Shown here: positions 53,536 to 64,000 of the stretch, piece by piece
Position numbering within the stretch: the first letter of the stretch is position 1
Layout of the letters: each line of letters begins with the position of its first letter
From: Symsagittifera roscoffensis
Taxonomy: Eukaryota; Xenacoelomorpha; Acoela; Convolutidae
DNA: 64,000 nucleotides
Assembly: GCF_963678635.1 (NCBI RefSeq)
Contig: NC_087071.1
Span: 16,615,613-16,679,612 of the forward strand
Reading direction: 5' to 3'
Position numbers and translations under genes: made by a program
The notes under the pieces: generated by a model
Told to the model about the DNA's origin: nothing
Database searches by the model: none
The model's input: the letters and a program-made list of their open reading frames with translations, nothing else

Positions 53536-56500
53536 TATGAAGAAAAAGTTTATCTTATTTTGTTAGAGTGGGGCGTATTTTGGTAGTGGCCTTTAAGCTG
53601 TAACCTGGGTTTTAGTCTCATTTCGCAAGTGAACCGAATTGGCTCCGACCGCTTGAGGTAGAAAATTACAAGAGATAGTGTCCCTGACTCTTGAGCCAAT
53701 GGTTATAGGCCCCTTTTTTCTTTAACCTTATATGTGAACTAAGTAGAAGACTGTTACACATCATTATGTTGAACATTTTGTGGTAATTTTGGGAAGCCAG
53801 TGGAATTTTGGTACGATGCCGTTTTGTGCCACGTGGTGAGCTGAGGTAGAGTCGATGATTTTAGAAAACTGATGTGATTTGTAAAGTTGCGTAGAACGAC
53901 ACTGGATGACTATTGTCGACAACAACCCGGATGTGGTGATGGGGCTGTCCGGAGAGTTAGTGCCATTCCGCCAGAAAGCATGTTCGAACCCTCCGAGCAG
54001 AACTTGTTATTGCTTTTTGGGTTGGAGTTAAACACGTTTACAACAGAAATAAGACGCAAATTATAATAAGAAGACTCAAGAAGGAATTTTAAAAAAATCA
54101 ATTTGAAATCTTATATTTTGAGAAATGCCAAAATCGCCATTTGTTTGTAAAGAACAGCAAAAACAACAGCCGAATCTGACGAGAGACAGCCGATTTTGAA
54201 AATTTAGAAGACCAAATTGAGTGGATCCGGAAAGTTAAGTGCCAGTTGTGACATTCGACCAGAATGGACAAAAGTGCAAACTAAAACTGATGGCCGCTGA
54301 CCTTGAGAATTGGCAGTTTTAGTAGATTAGCGACGTTATTTGAACGTTTAGACAAACTGTGAAGGTCAGGATATTCTGGTATTTTAAATTTTTAAAATTT
54401 CGAAGATGACTTTATATTTCCGAGAAACGACGAAACGGCCATTTTTGGAAGTAAACCAAAAAATAAAACACAACAGCAAAGATAGTTGCGAGAGAAACAA
54501 CGACGAGAAATAGAAAATACGACAGAGTATTAGCAGAGACCGCTCCGAGTTGTAACGATTGTGTCGCTACAATCATTACAAAGCCATTCAAGCCAACAGT
54601 CAAGGATGGTGGAACCGTGAATTCAGCTTTCCGGAGAGGAAATAAGGGTATTATTTCCTCGGATTCAGGAATCCGGAGGGGTCTTGAGACTTGAACTTAA
54701 ACTATTTTATACGAACTTTTAGCTTCTTAGTCATGTCCTTGGCATTTCCTTGGGTTTAATTAACATCTGGATTCGTTTTCTAATAATGAGAAGCTAGGAG
54801 TTGAGGAGTTGAGGGAAAGGGTTGATCCATCTTCGATGGAGATGATGATTTTTATCTACTGAACAAAAACAATCGTAATATAATAAGTAGTAGTAGCCCT
54901 GTTTTTAGGAGTGACCTCGTGGTCTGGAGATACTGAGACCCAGCCATGAGCTCACTATTTTGCCTGTAAAAGAGCCAATTTGAGCGTTCTAGTCGAAGCC
55001 GTAGAACAGTAACGTTTTTGTCGACCCGATGTTAGAAAGACCACAAAAGAACTGGCTTTGGTAGAGACGGTGAAAAACATGTAGAGCTTTGTTTAGACGC
55101 TGGCCAGTCGTTTTATAGCTTAGTTTTATTTTCCGTCGATATGTACTTCCGGGCGAATGTTACATAGTTGTTTTTATGGCGCTCCTGGGTGGGCTATAAA
55201 AACAACATAACCCTTGTTATGTTAATGAGACAGTACTTTATGCAGAAAGAGGGAAGATTAAATCTGAAAAAGGACAAGACCCGGAAATCAAAACAAAAAC
55301 TAGTATAGTACCCAAGAAAAACAAAAAACATAAAAAATAACCAAAAAAACCAAAAACAGTAAAAAGAGTATAAAATCAGTAGAAATCATCACCCCAGACG
55401 AGATGCGATCCAACCCTCCCGTTTGTTGTTGTTAGATATATTGTTGTTACAGGTATTTATATCATTCAGGATCGTTGCGATCAATTTTTTGGCCTGTTTG
55501 TGAGGCTTGTACCGTAGGGTTATTTGAGTATTTAAGCACGTTAATGCTAATTTGCGCTCAATCCGGAAGGGTCTCGGGATTAGTGAAGAAGACTGATCCG
55601 GCAAGCAGTCCAACGAGCGTCAAGAAGGGGCTCAATGACAACAACAATCGACTGCTGGATATCGTTAACAAGTTTCGTATCCCTTTTGGTACAAAAAGTA
55701 AGATATTAATTTGTGGGGGGCTCGACAGTGCTGCACTGTAGTGACCCTTCACCGAACTGCGAAATTTATTCGGACCCTTCACCGAAGCACCTTAAATCGG
55801 ATTTTGAACAAACCCGGAGTTGTATATTATTACTAATATTATTGTTTATACAGCCTATGTTAATACTTCTATATTGTTTTTCAGTGAGAAACACAGTAAC
55901 AGGACCGGTTTTTAGGGTCAAAATAGCGATACTTTGATCCCCCCACAAAACGCGATTTTTGAGAAATCGATATTTTTTGAAACGGAAAAAAGCGCTAAAT
56001 TAGTGAGTTACATCGTAACTGTACTAGTATAATAAGTAGAACCGGTTGAACTGAGTTTAGTTCAGAAGTGGTTGGAACTATTTGGGTACCAAAAACCGAA
56101 TTTTCGTGATTTTTGAATGAACGAACCGCTATAAAAAAAGAATTTTTTTTTTGAAATTTTTGAGTTATGACAGTAAAAGTTGTTGTTCGGACAACGTCCA
56201 CTAGTGAATCGACAGGTTTTAATACCCGTTTGCCGATAACCTTCCGGGTTACAGAGAAATCGAACGTGTTTGACTTAGTGGATTCATCAATCCGGAGGGA
56301 TCCAATAGCATAGCAATAGCATTGGCAAATTTATTCAACTAGAGCGTTTTAGATCGGGTTTTTTGCATTGAACTAGAAGAGTATAGGCCTTCTGAGCTCG
56401 GATCAATAATTTTAGGTCAAAAAGAACAGAATTGCGAAAAAAATAGGCGGACCCTATATTGAGAAATTTTTTGACTTTACAAAAAAGACGATTTGGTTCA

Positions 56501-56988
56501 TAACTTTAGAACTAATAGACAGGTCCAGTTGATCTTGGTACAATTAGATCAGAAATTAGCTGCGCTTAATAATAAAAACATCAATTATTCAAAAAATAAG
56601 CGTGAAATTTTTTTAGGATTGTTTTTAGCAAATTCACCAATTCGGGAAGGTAGACCCTTCACGTTTTATAAAAAGAATTTTGGAACGCCTTTACACCCCT
56701 ACCAAAGGGTAGTAACGGTTGAATAAGGCAAATTTACGCTGTTCTAGAAGAAAAAGGAAGGCTAAGGGCACCAGAAAACCTTAGTCAAGTCGAAAATAGG
56801 CTAGCGATAAGACCCTTCACCGTTAGGGGCAATTGTCAAATAAGAGGCTTAATTTCAATCCGGAAGGGTCTTGGGAAAGACAAAACATCCTTCCTAATTA
56901 GTTCAAACAGCATAAAAGCATCGGAGAACGTATCCGGAAGGGTATCGAGTGAAAATTTAGAAAGTCTCCGAGAAGCTATTTTACAAAC
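53536..56988. other. non-coding region, possible leader/LTR of the 58-kb element
   Basis: No convincing gene. At 54.79-54.95 kb it repeats the motif order of the 36.8-kb LTR-like segment: GAGTTGAGGGAA, hairpin TCCATC-TTC-GATGGA (54826-54840), CCCTGTTTTTA and CTGAGAC. Words AATCCGGARGGGTC and their partial inverse GACCCTTCACCG are scattered from 54.67 to 56.94 kb. Confidence 0.45.
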
Positions 56989-57252
56989 CCGGAGGGGTCC
57001 CAATCCGGAGGGGTCTTATTTTTCCCAATCTGGAGGGGTCTTATTTTTGCCAATCCGGAGGAGTCCCAATTTTGCCAATCCGGAAGGTTCTTATTTTGCC
57101 AACCAGGAGTGGTATTATTTTGCCAATCCAGAAGGGTCCCAATTTTGCCAATCCGGAAGGGTCTTGTTTTTGCCAATTCGGAGGGGTCCTGTTTTTACTA
57201 ATCCGGAGCGGTCCTATTTTTGTCAATCCGGAGGGATATTGTTTTGTCAAGA
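56989..57252. repeat. ~25-bp minisatellite (AATCCGGAGGGGTC units)
   Basis: About ten units of AATCCGGA(A/G)GGGTC plus a T-rich spacer ending TTTGCC. Units differ by a few bases. Open frames on both strands (repeated DWQN or ANPEGS) are repeat-derived. Confidence 0.95.
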
Positions 57253-57950
57253 TTTAAGAAGACAACAGAAAAGAGAGTAATAAGAGGTATTAGGTTATTA
57301 AGAGGCTGGGAACCAGTGACTGCATTGGTAACTTGCCTTTTATAAAAAATTTAAAAAAAAAACAAAACAGGTCTAAACTCGGATTTTCGCGACACTAAGT
57401 CTAAATTGAACAAGAGTGTATAACTCATTGGTGTGGATTTAAATTCAAAATATTTTTGAGAAAAATGGTTGCCCTGAGGATTTTAGGAGGTCTAGCTCGG
57501 GCAGTCCGAAGGCAGATAGGTAACACAGGACTCGGTGGGTGCAATAGACGCCCACTTGAGAAAATTACTGCCTTCAAGTTTTATCTGCTTGGTGCAGCAC
57601 CAAGCAGGGCAAACTCTTTCTTTAAAAACAAGTTCAACTATTGTATTGCGACTGACTTAAAGTACAAAGCACATACGTTTTTCAGAAAATATTCTTACTT
57701 TTGTCAATTTTGGTTTTAAATCAATAATATCTGTGCTTGATTGGGTAGTGAGAACACTATCTTTCAAATAGACTGATATCATCATACTGCGCTAGCTTCA
57801 CATTTTACAACTAATAATCGATCATTGTGAATAAATTGTATACACGCTGTACTGTGATAACATACAAGGATTCGTGGTCACTATTTAATAGAAACCTTTG
57901 AAAATTATTGTGTTGTGTTATTGTTATAAGTAGTTAGACTAAAAAGACAC
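57253..57950. other. leader or LTR-like DNA upstream of the gag-like ORF
   Basis: A short frame from 57456 (MVALRILGGLARAVRRQ) has coding-like base use but no recognised domain. The rest is AT-rich up to the candidate primer-binding site. Confidence 0.4.
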
Positions 57951-57968
57951 TGGCAACCGAATTGAGTG
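57951..57968 (+). promoter_or_regulatory. candidate tRNA primer-binding site
   Basis: TGGCAACCGAATTGAG follows GACAC, beginning with TGG as primer-binding sites do (complement of tRNA CCA), ~125 bp upstream of the gag-like ATG. Without a second LTR in the window this stays tentative. Confidence 0.3.
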
Positions 57969-58075
57969 TATAGGCAGTAGGAAGTGATAAATTAAAATTG
58001 AGTCTAGACAAGTCAAGGATACCTAAATTGAATGATAGCTGAAGGAAATTCATACCTGAGAAACAGAGAAAAGCA

Positions 58076-61000
58076 ATGACCGACCCGTTTGTGGAAAGGA
58101 TCATACGAACCCGGACCGACAATGGGGAGACGGTTTCAGGCAGAATGGTTGAGACCAGGAGTCCAAAGTCTTCAGAAGAGCGAAAAGCAATGCTAAAAGT
58201 GGAATTCCATCCGGACCAGGTCATGGATGAGGACCAGGAGATACATGGACCGGAGGGGAGAGGAAACAGAAGGCTGGCGAGTGAATCTACTCCGGTAGAA
58301 CAAGGCCAAGATTTCGCCACTTCCACCGGGACACTGGACCGAGAGGAGGTGTCGGAACTGTCCGACATCTCTACTGAAATTGAGGCAACTAGAAGATCTC
58401 CCACAGACAACACCTTGATGGCAGGCGTGACGGAGAAGCAGGCAACGTCCTCATCGTTTTCAGAGAGAGTGAAGAACACTTTCGGAAACATCTTTCCATT
58501 TACCATGGGAGCGGGTACAGGCGATGAAGGAGAATCCCAGCAGGAAGAAGAGGAAGATGACGAGCAAGTTGACTTTGGATCTCGAGTCAGCTTCAATAGT
58601 TCGACTCAGGAGAATGAAGCATACACTGACAAAGTGACTGGCACCATGGGCCAATTTGGTGTAGTGAGGACATTAAGGAAAACCACAAACACATCAGGCC
58701 AGTCAGGAGACTTTGTGAGTATGACGAATTCGGAAATGCGAACTGGGGAGAGTAAAAATACTGGGCTAAGCAACGCTCCGGCGGATCCAGAGATGGATAA
58801 TGAAAAGACCTCGAGGCAGAGAATCAAAGCCCGAATCTCGATCAGCACCAAACTATCTGGGATCGACAGGGTGACACCGCCACTTGTGACGCTACTAGTG
58901 GACAACGGAGTATCAATTGAAGAAGCCTTGACCAACGTAGTGGGCTGCATAGGAGAACAGTATGAACAGATGTCCATAAGAATGAGTGAACTAGAAAGAG
59001 CAGTCCACGTCGAGAGAGAAAGTCTGCGGGAAGAAAAAAACCTCAATAGACACGAAGTTGGTAGAAGCGAAAAACCCTTGAAGGAAAGAACGGATGAACA
59101 CTTGGCGAAGAACTTGTCGCGAATGACAAGGGAAGCGGAACAGAGAGAGTCACGATTGAGATACGACATGGATAAGTTGAGAATTCAACAAGAGTAGACT
59201 CTTGGGACTCTTGACACAAAGATAGATGCGATGATGGAGAGGCGAACTCAGGCTATCATGGATAGGTTGGACGGGCTACTAGGCAGCAGGAGTGGAGCAA
59301 AAGATGGGGAACCGAACTCGGGAGGACCCAGCAGGGAGCCGAGGGTGAACTTCAATGACCAACAAGATAGGAAAAGGACATATGGATCCACTAGGGCTGG
59401 GGGCAGTTCAGCAGGCTGGGGGCATGTCACAGGGGATAATAGAACATGGAGCCCAAACATCAGAGGAAGTTCAACTGGCAACAGACAGACCTCAAACGAA
59501 CGACCGACGCAAGCACACATGCGACTGGGAGGGGTGATTCCAGGAACAGGAGTCAAGCAAGCCCAGGGATTAGTCATGCGATCCAAAGAAGAAACAATCC
59601 AAGTGAATCGGACGGAAGGGAATTTCCAAGTGCAGAACCCTTATCAGGGGGCAATGATACTCAGGCAGGGCATTCAAGAGAGGCTACATCAATAGCCACA
59701 GCCTTTGAACCTCTGAACAGGTCTTTGGAGACATTCCTTACGAGGTTATCTAGAACCAATGAACGTAGCGAAAAGTCCGAAAGGGTTTTTAAGAAACCAA
59801 GATGCTACAAGGACGAATCTGATGGCTGTATTGATACCTGGATAGAAGTGATGAAACTGTATTTTGAGGAAGAGGACTTGTCAGAAAGGCAAGAATGCAG
59901 TGCGCTTACCAGTAACTTGGAAAGGACAGCCCTAAACTGTGTGATGGCCAAAAAGCAGTACCAACGGGACCCTGCTGAGAAAATCTTTGAAATCTTGTTA
60001 AATCGTTTTAGCTCAGGGGTGCAGGGACACCAAGCAGTGATGCGCTTCGAGAAACGGAGGCAACAAGAAGATGAGACGATAGAAAAGTTTCTAGACAATT
60101 TGGAGATGCTGAGAAGGCGTAGCCAACCAGATGAGTCAAACAGAAGGATGAACCTGGCAGTAGCCTCAAAATTATGTTAGCAACAAGGTTAGCAACACAA
60201 CACACACCACTCTCAACCAATGCGCCAACACCAGAGGAGTTGAGACTCAAGTCAAAAGAATATCTTTTGCTCCATCGAGATCTGGATATTACAAGAACAA
60301 TTATGGCAATTTTAACAACGGACCAGCAAATCAAGGGAACAACTGGTATAAACCGAGGGACGATATAGACAAGAGGCGCTCTTGTGCAAACTGCAGTTCG
60401 ACGGACCATCATTTGTCAGCATGCCCAACTTACAAACAGGGCATGAAAGCAATAGGCTTTAGCCTCGAGGACGAAGATGCGTCAGAAGTCGATCATGAAA
60501 ATTTCATTAGAGGAGTAATTGCCAAATTCGGCCCGAGTTGTTTCTTTTGCAACTTGGACGGTCATTTTAAATCGGATTGTCCACAATTCTGATATGATGT
60601 AGCAGACATCAAGCATCCAAGGCATGAGAAAGCGTTATCGGTTGTGAAAGCCAGCAAGGCTCGCCTATTGAGTGAAGCGGAGGTGCGCAGAAAAGAAAAA
60701 CCGCAAGAGCTGGCAACGAAGAAGATGCAGGCGATAACGGAAGAGACATGTGAACCGGAACCGGTGACCGCGGCGGATGACTTCAAGATTGATTATAGGG
60801 CAGCCGCGAGGGATGCTCTAAATAGAGTCCAGCGGGAATTGGTAACGAAGGATATCGAACAAAAGGTGAAACTCGAATTGGAAAATGAGGAATTACAGGA
60901 AAAACTGATCACCTTCGAGGCATCAGAGGTCGAGGAAACGAAGGCACCAAGTAGTTTGAGCATGAAACTAAATGTGATCTCCGGGCAGAGGCTCGGTATG

Positions 61001-61171
61001 GTGCCACAAGGAAGCAAAATACAATCGACAACCTCGGTAGCGGGACACCAGGTAATCAGAAGTCTGAGTGAACCATCAGAGTTCACTTTGATGCATTTGG
61101 ACACATATGCAGATTATCAGAGACGACGAGCACCAGTCGAGAGGAGCGACGCCCAAACAGGAGCTCTCTGA
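58076..61171 (+). pseudogene. gag-like ORF1 of a two-cistron retroelement
   Basis: ATG at 58076. Residues 1-300 are acidic and low in hydrophobics; about 300-373 form a coiled coil (YEQMSIRMSELERAVHVERE, then KERTDEHLAKNLSRM). An in-frame TAG (59195-59197) interrupts, and the same frame continues (TLDTKIDAMMERRTQ). After a frameshift before 59690 comes a gag-type domain: YKDESDGCIDTWIEVMKLYF...MAKKQYQRDPAEKIFEILLN. Two perfect C-x2-C-x4-H-x4-C knuckles follow: CANCSSTDHHLSAC (60383-60424) and CFFCNLDGHFKSDC (60539-60580), then a TGA (60590) and a long helical, charged tail ending in TGA at 61169-61171. Gag proteins package element RNA. At least four lesions make this copy defective. Confidence 0.75.
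59700..60180 (+). other. gag-type domain within ORF1
   Basis: The best preserved part of ORF1: TRLSRTNERSEKSERVFKKP, WIEVMKLYFEEEDLSE, ALNCVMAKKQYQRDP and RFEKRRQQEDETIEKFLDNL. The W-x3-M-x-L-YF start and Q-x-x-DET-I-x-x-FL pattern resemble the retrotransposon gag family of Ty3-type elements. Confidence 0.65.
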
Positions 61172-63975
61172 TGTGGTCGAGGCCCATACCTTCTCCCTGG
61201 CACATATATAAGGATGATCTGATGAAACTGAATCTTCAGACGGTGAGCTTTGCAGCAGATGCCATGAGGATGTTCAACGGAGCGGGATTTTCCGTCAACG
61301 GACTGTACTCAATAACAGGCGTGGACTGGTTAACAGCTGCTGGCATAAACTTCAGCTCTACAACTGCCTTGAGGTTTGCCGACCTAGAGGGACTGCCCTC
61401 GAACAATACATTGGGTCCAGTGAATGCAAGACCGTTACAAGACGTGAAACTGAATCACGACGAAGAAAAGCGAGAAGAGAGACCTGGAAGATTCCTGACA
61501 ACGAGGGCGCCAATTGGACAACATGTGAAGATGTTCAGGCAGGTGAAAGCACCCCCAGGCCATGTGAAAGAAAGAGCGTATCCGGAACAAGTGAATCAGG
61601 AAAGTGATGTTCAGAGATACGGTGGGTTGAAGGCGATAAAGAAAGATGAGACCATCTTTGCTGCATACGACAAGGCAGAAATGAGGAAGACCAAGATCAC
61701 GATAGTCGCGAATTCAGAATTCGTAAATACCTCCAAGTCTTTGTTTTGGCCTGATGTGATAATGTTGGCCGCAGTCGACCTGGACCTAACACAATCCGTG
61801 TCGATGGCGATCCGAGTGCAAAGGCAGACAGATATGAACCCAATCACAATTGTCTTCGCTGGCATCAATGACCATCTACACAGCACATGTTTTCTGAGCA
61901 GACTCAGAGAGCCTACGACAGCCGAAACCGCTGTATGGCCAGCTATAAAAGATATTCTCGAGTCAATGGGTGAAGTAGAGGATACTCTGAGAGAGGGTGC
62001 TTTCACTAAAATAACACCGAGAGCCGTGTTTGCACTGTCTTCGGGATATGCACATCTCCCGGATGGACTGAAGTTCGTGTATGCGATTGTGGCCTGCTCT
62101 CGGAAGGGAAATATGATGTGATCATATCTGCCCCAAATCGCGAGGTAGAGATGGAGAATCGGAGGCCACTCAGGGCTGAATTACCTGCGGTGTGGTCAGA
62201 CATCTCGAATGCGATGAGAGGATTCAAGGACCATTCACTACACATGCTAGTATTGGACAAAGTACTGGGGTTGGAACTAGCCAACTTCAGTAGACAACTT
62301 AAATTGAAGCCAAAAAATTTCGAGCAAGGCCCCGTGATGATCAAGAAGATCCATGCCTGTTTAGTGAAGGAGGTGAACCTGGCCAAAAATGCTGAAGAGA
62401 AATCAGCCGAATTTGTGAAAAGAGTGGGCTAAGTTACCCTGGAAGCTTTCTGGACCCAGAAAGTGAAGGGGGAAGAAAGCTTTGACCCAACACTTTCCCG
62501 ATATTTAATAAAGGAATTCCTCCAAGCAGTAGTGGAAGTATCGATCGTTGAACTACTAGCCTTGTTCGTGACTTTTGGAGCAGAAAACGTTGTGAAAGGA
62601 CAGTTGTACTGCTCACCGAAGGAATTCAAAACCTGCGATTAGATGGACTTCTAACGTTGATTGCAATAACGCATGGAATTTTGGGAGTGCTGATGAATTT
62701 GACGCGCTACCCAGAGCAGATGAGAGAGAATGTGAGGAAATTCGACGTGAAGCGAGCTACGGATTCCTGGAATAAGATAAGAGATTTGAGACATACTCAT
62801 ATCCAGTACCTCCTGCAGCAGAATTGCTTTGGAACAGGAGAGGATGAAACAATCCAGAGGGAGGAGACGTGCGACGACATGTTGGGGGCATGCCCCTGCT
62901 AACTGATCTGAGCTTAGCTATGAGGATCGATCCCTTAGCGTTGATCAGAGGAGCCACGGAGTTCGTGACAGTCATATACGGACCAGCAGTCACGTTTGCG
63001 TTCCCTGTTGATAAGGTGGAACCATAAAGGAGGTCGGTGCTGCACCTGAACCTCATATCAGCAGTGCACTGATGTGCGCTGAATTGGTGTGAGCAGCACG
63101 TATTGAGAGACTTCATGAGCGAAGATCTGTTGTTTGCCAAGATATCGGAGCCAGAGTTGACGGTCGTCAACTTCGATGATCACTTCCGTGATAGCATGGG
63201 AGAAGTGGACAGAGGGCACATTGAGGTGTTCCCGAAGCTGTGGAACCTAAGGCCCTATGACAAAACAAATGGCGAGATCACAAGAACTCCTCGACTCACT
63301 GCGGCGTACCACAAGGTGAGAGAAGAGACGAAAGGTTGGGGTGATTACAAGAAGTTGCCTGAGGAAATCCCTGAATTCCTTCTGATAAGAAGGATGTTGC
63401 TCGGAGCAGTCTCCGTAGTGCAAACTCCCAGATTGAGAGCGTTTGAGACAAATGAAAGGAGAGTGGCTAAATTCTCGGAAGCGATGGATCCGTGTTTTGT
63501 GGGCAGTAATGCCGCAGTGTTGCAGCATACTTGATTTGTTTACACGGATCAAGCAACGAGAAGGCGGATAAGCAACGCAGCGACACCGAAGCCTGGAGGA
63601 TTTGATAAGGAGTGGGCGAAACTGGATCTAGCGCCCATGAAAATGAGAGGCGGAGCTGAATTACCAGAGTCTTCTCTGATCTTGACGAGTGTGAAGTCGG
63701 ATTTAGCGGCGGGAGGAACGCTACAGATGAGAGCTTTGCTAGCACCCTTCGGATTTGAAGAGGTCAAAATAATCTATGGAGAGGAAGAAGATCTGTCAGT
63801 TGGTAAGCAAGTCATACCTAAATTTCCGGAAGGGGCCAGAAATGAAGAGCAAGGGCCCTCAAATTTGAAAGAGAAACCAGAAGGAGATGATGGGCAGGTA
63901 GGAAGCCGTCCATCGGAAGAACCTATGCAACAGGAACCCGATCAAGCCGAGAAAGAAGACGAGTGTCCAGCCTAG
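61171..63975 (+). pseudogene. ORF2 of the two-cistron element, with SGNH-like segment
   Basis: ATG overlaps the ORF1 stop as TGATG (61169-61173). It begins SRPIPSPWHIYKDDLMKL and LYSITGVDWLTAAGINFSST. At 61.70-62.09 kb it reads KITIVANSEF, FWPDVIMLAAVDLDLTQSV, MNPITIVFAGINDHLHS (G-x-N-D as in SGNH block III) and KITPRAVFALSSGY, a strand pattern like SGNH hydrolases. A frameshift (about 62.10 kb), TAA (62430), TAG (62639), frame changes near 62.64 and 62.89 kb and TGA (63532) interrupt it. The end is an acidic tail (PSEEPMQQEPDQAEKEDECP) with TAG at 63973. No protease, RT, RNase H or integrase is recognisable, so function is unknown. Confidence 0.65.
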
Positions 63976-64000
63976 ACTTCCATTTCCTCAGTGATTTTGA

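Noticed and set aside
56976-57280. ORFs with repeated DWQN or ANPEGS peptides
   Set aside because: Translations of the 25-bp minisatellite in several frames on both strands.
57934-59169. Minus-strand ORFs of 187-220 codons under ORF1
   Set aside because: Ser-rich antisense shadows of the acidic, coiled-coil plus-strand frame.

Overview
This is eukaryotic, almost certainly invertebrate animal, DNA. It is AT-rich, with long introns, many microsatellites, tandem and inverted repeats, and several classes of degraded transposable element. I see no rRNA, no intact tRNA and no CRISPR. The only clearly recognisable host gene is the 3' end of a Gi-class G-protein alpha-subunit gene at the left edge (two exons, 1148-3774). 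Its last intron is of the rare GC-AG type, and the 3' UTR holds three heat-shock-element-like motifs. A small single-exon gene on the minus strand (17118-17513) encodes a secreted or membrane-anchored Kunitz-like protein. A few other exon-like stretches (4838-4948 and its duplicate; 9477-9722) are weakly supported.

Layout. 1-4 kb: G-alpha 3' end. 4.2-6.9 kb: a 1340-bp head-to-tail duplication whose copies look identical. 7-22 kb: AT-rich non-coding DNA with a dispersed repeat family (tRNA-like heads, recurring TGTCGGCTTA motif), a 512-bp hAT-type MITE with a perfect 8-bp target duplication, a 108-bp foldback and a ~640-bp foldback with arms of about 300 bp. 22.2-26.5 kb: decayed pieces of an SGNH-domain element, some related to the element at 58-64 kb and lying in both orientations. 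28-32 kb: a decayed Polinton/adintovirus-like protein-primed B-family DNA polymerase on the minus strand. 31.7-48.1 kb: a nested tandem array, with a ~3.05-kb unit (polymerase fragment plus oppositely oriented non-LTR reverse-transcriptase fragment plus LTR-like tail) inside a nearly identical 6454-bp duplication. 48.1-53.5 kb: two overlapping head-to-tail copies of an RLE-type non-LTR retrotransposon with a PHD finger, a YIDD reverse transcriptase and an RPD...D endonuclease. 53.5-57.9 kb: a non-coding leader or LTR-like region with a ~25-bp minisatellite. 58-64 kb: a two-cistron element, with a gag-like ORF1 (coiled coil, gag domain, two CCHC knuckles) joined by a UGAUG stop/start overlap to an ORF2 with an SGNH-like segment and no visible reverse transcriptase.

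The mobile-element genes all carry stops, frameshifts or deletions and look inactive. The most unusual points are the gag/SGNH two-cistron element and its inverted relatives, the nested duplications with microhomology junctions and catalytic-site deletions, the long foldback, and the GC-AG G-alpha intron. All homology calls come from reading motifs; no database search was run.
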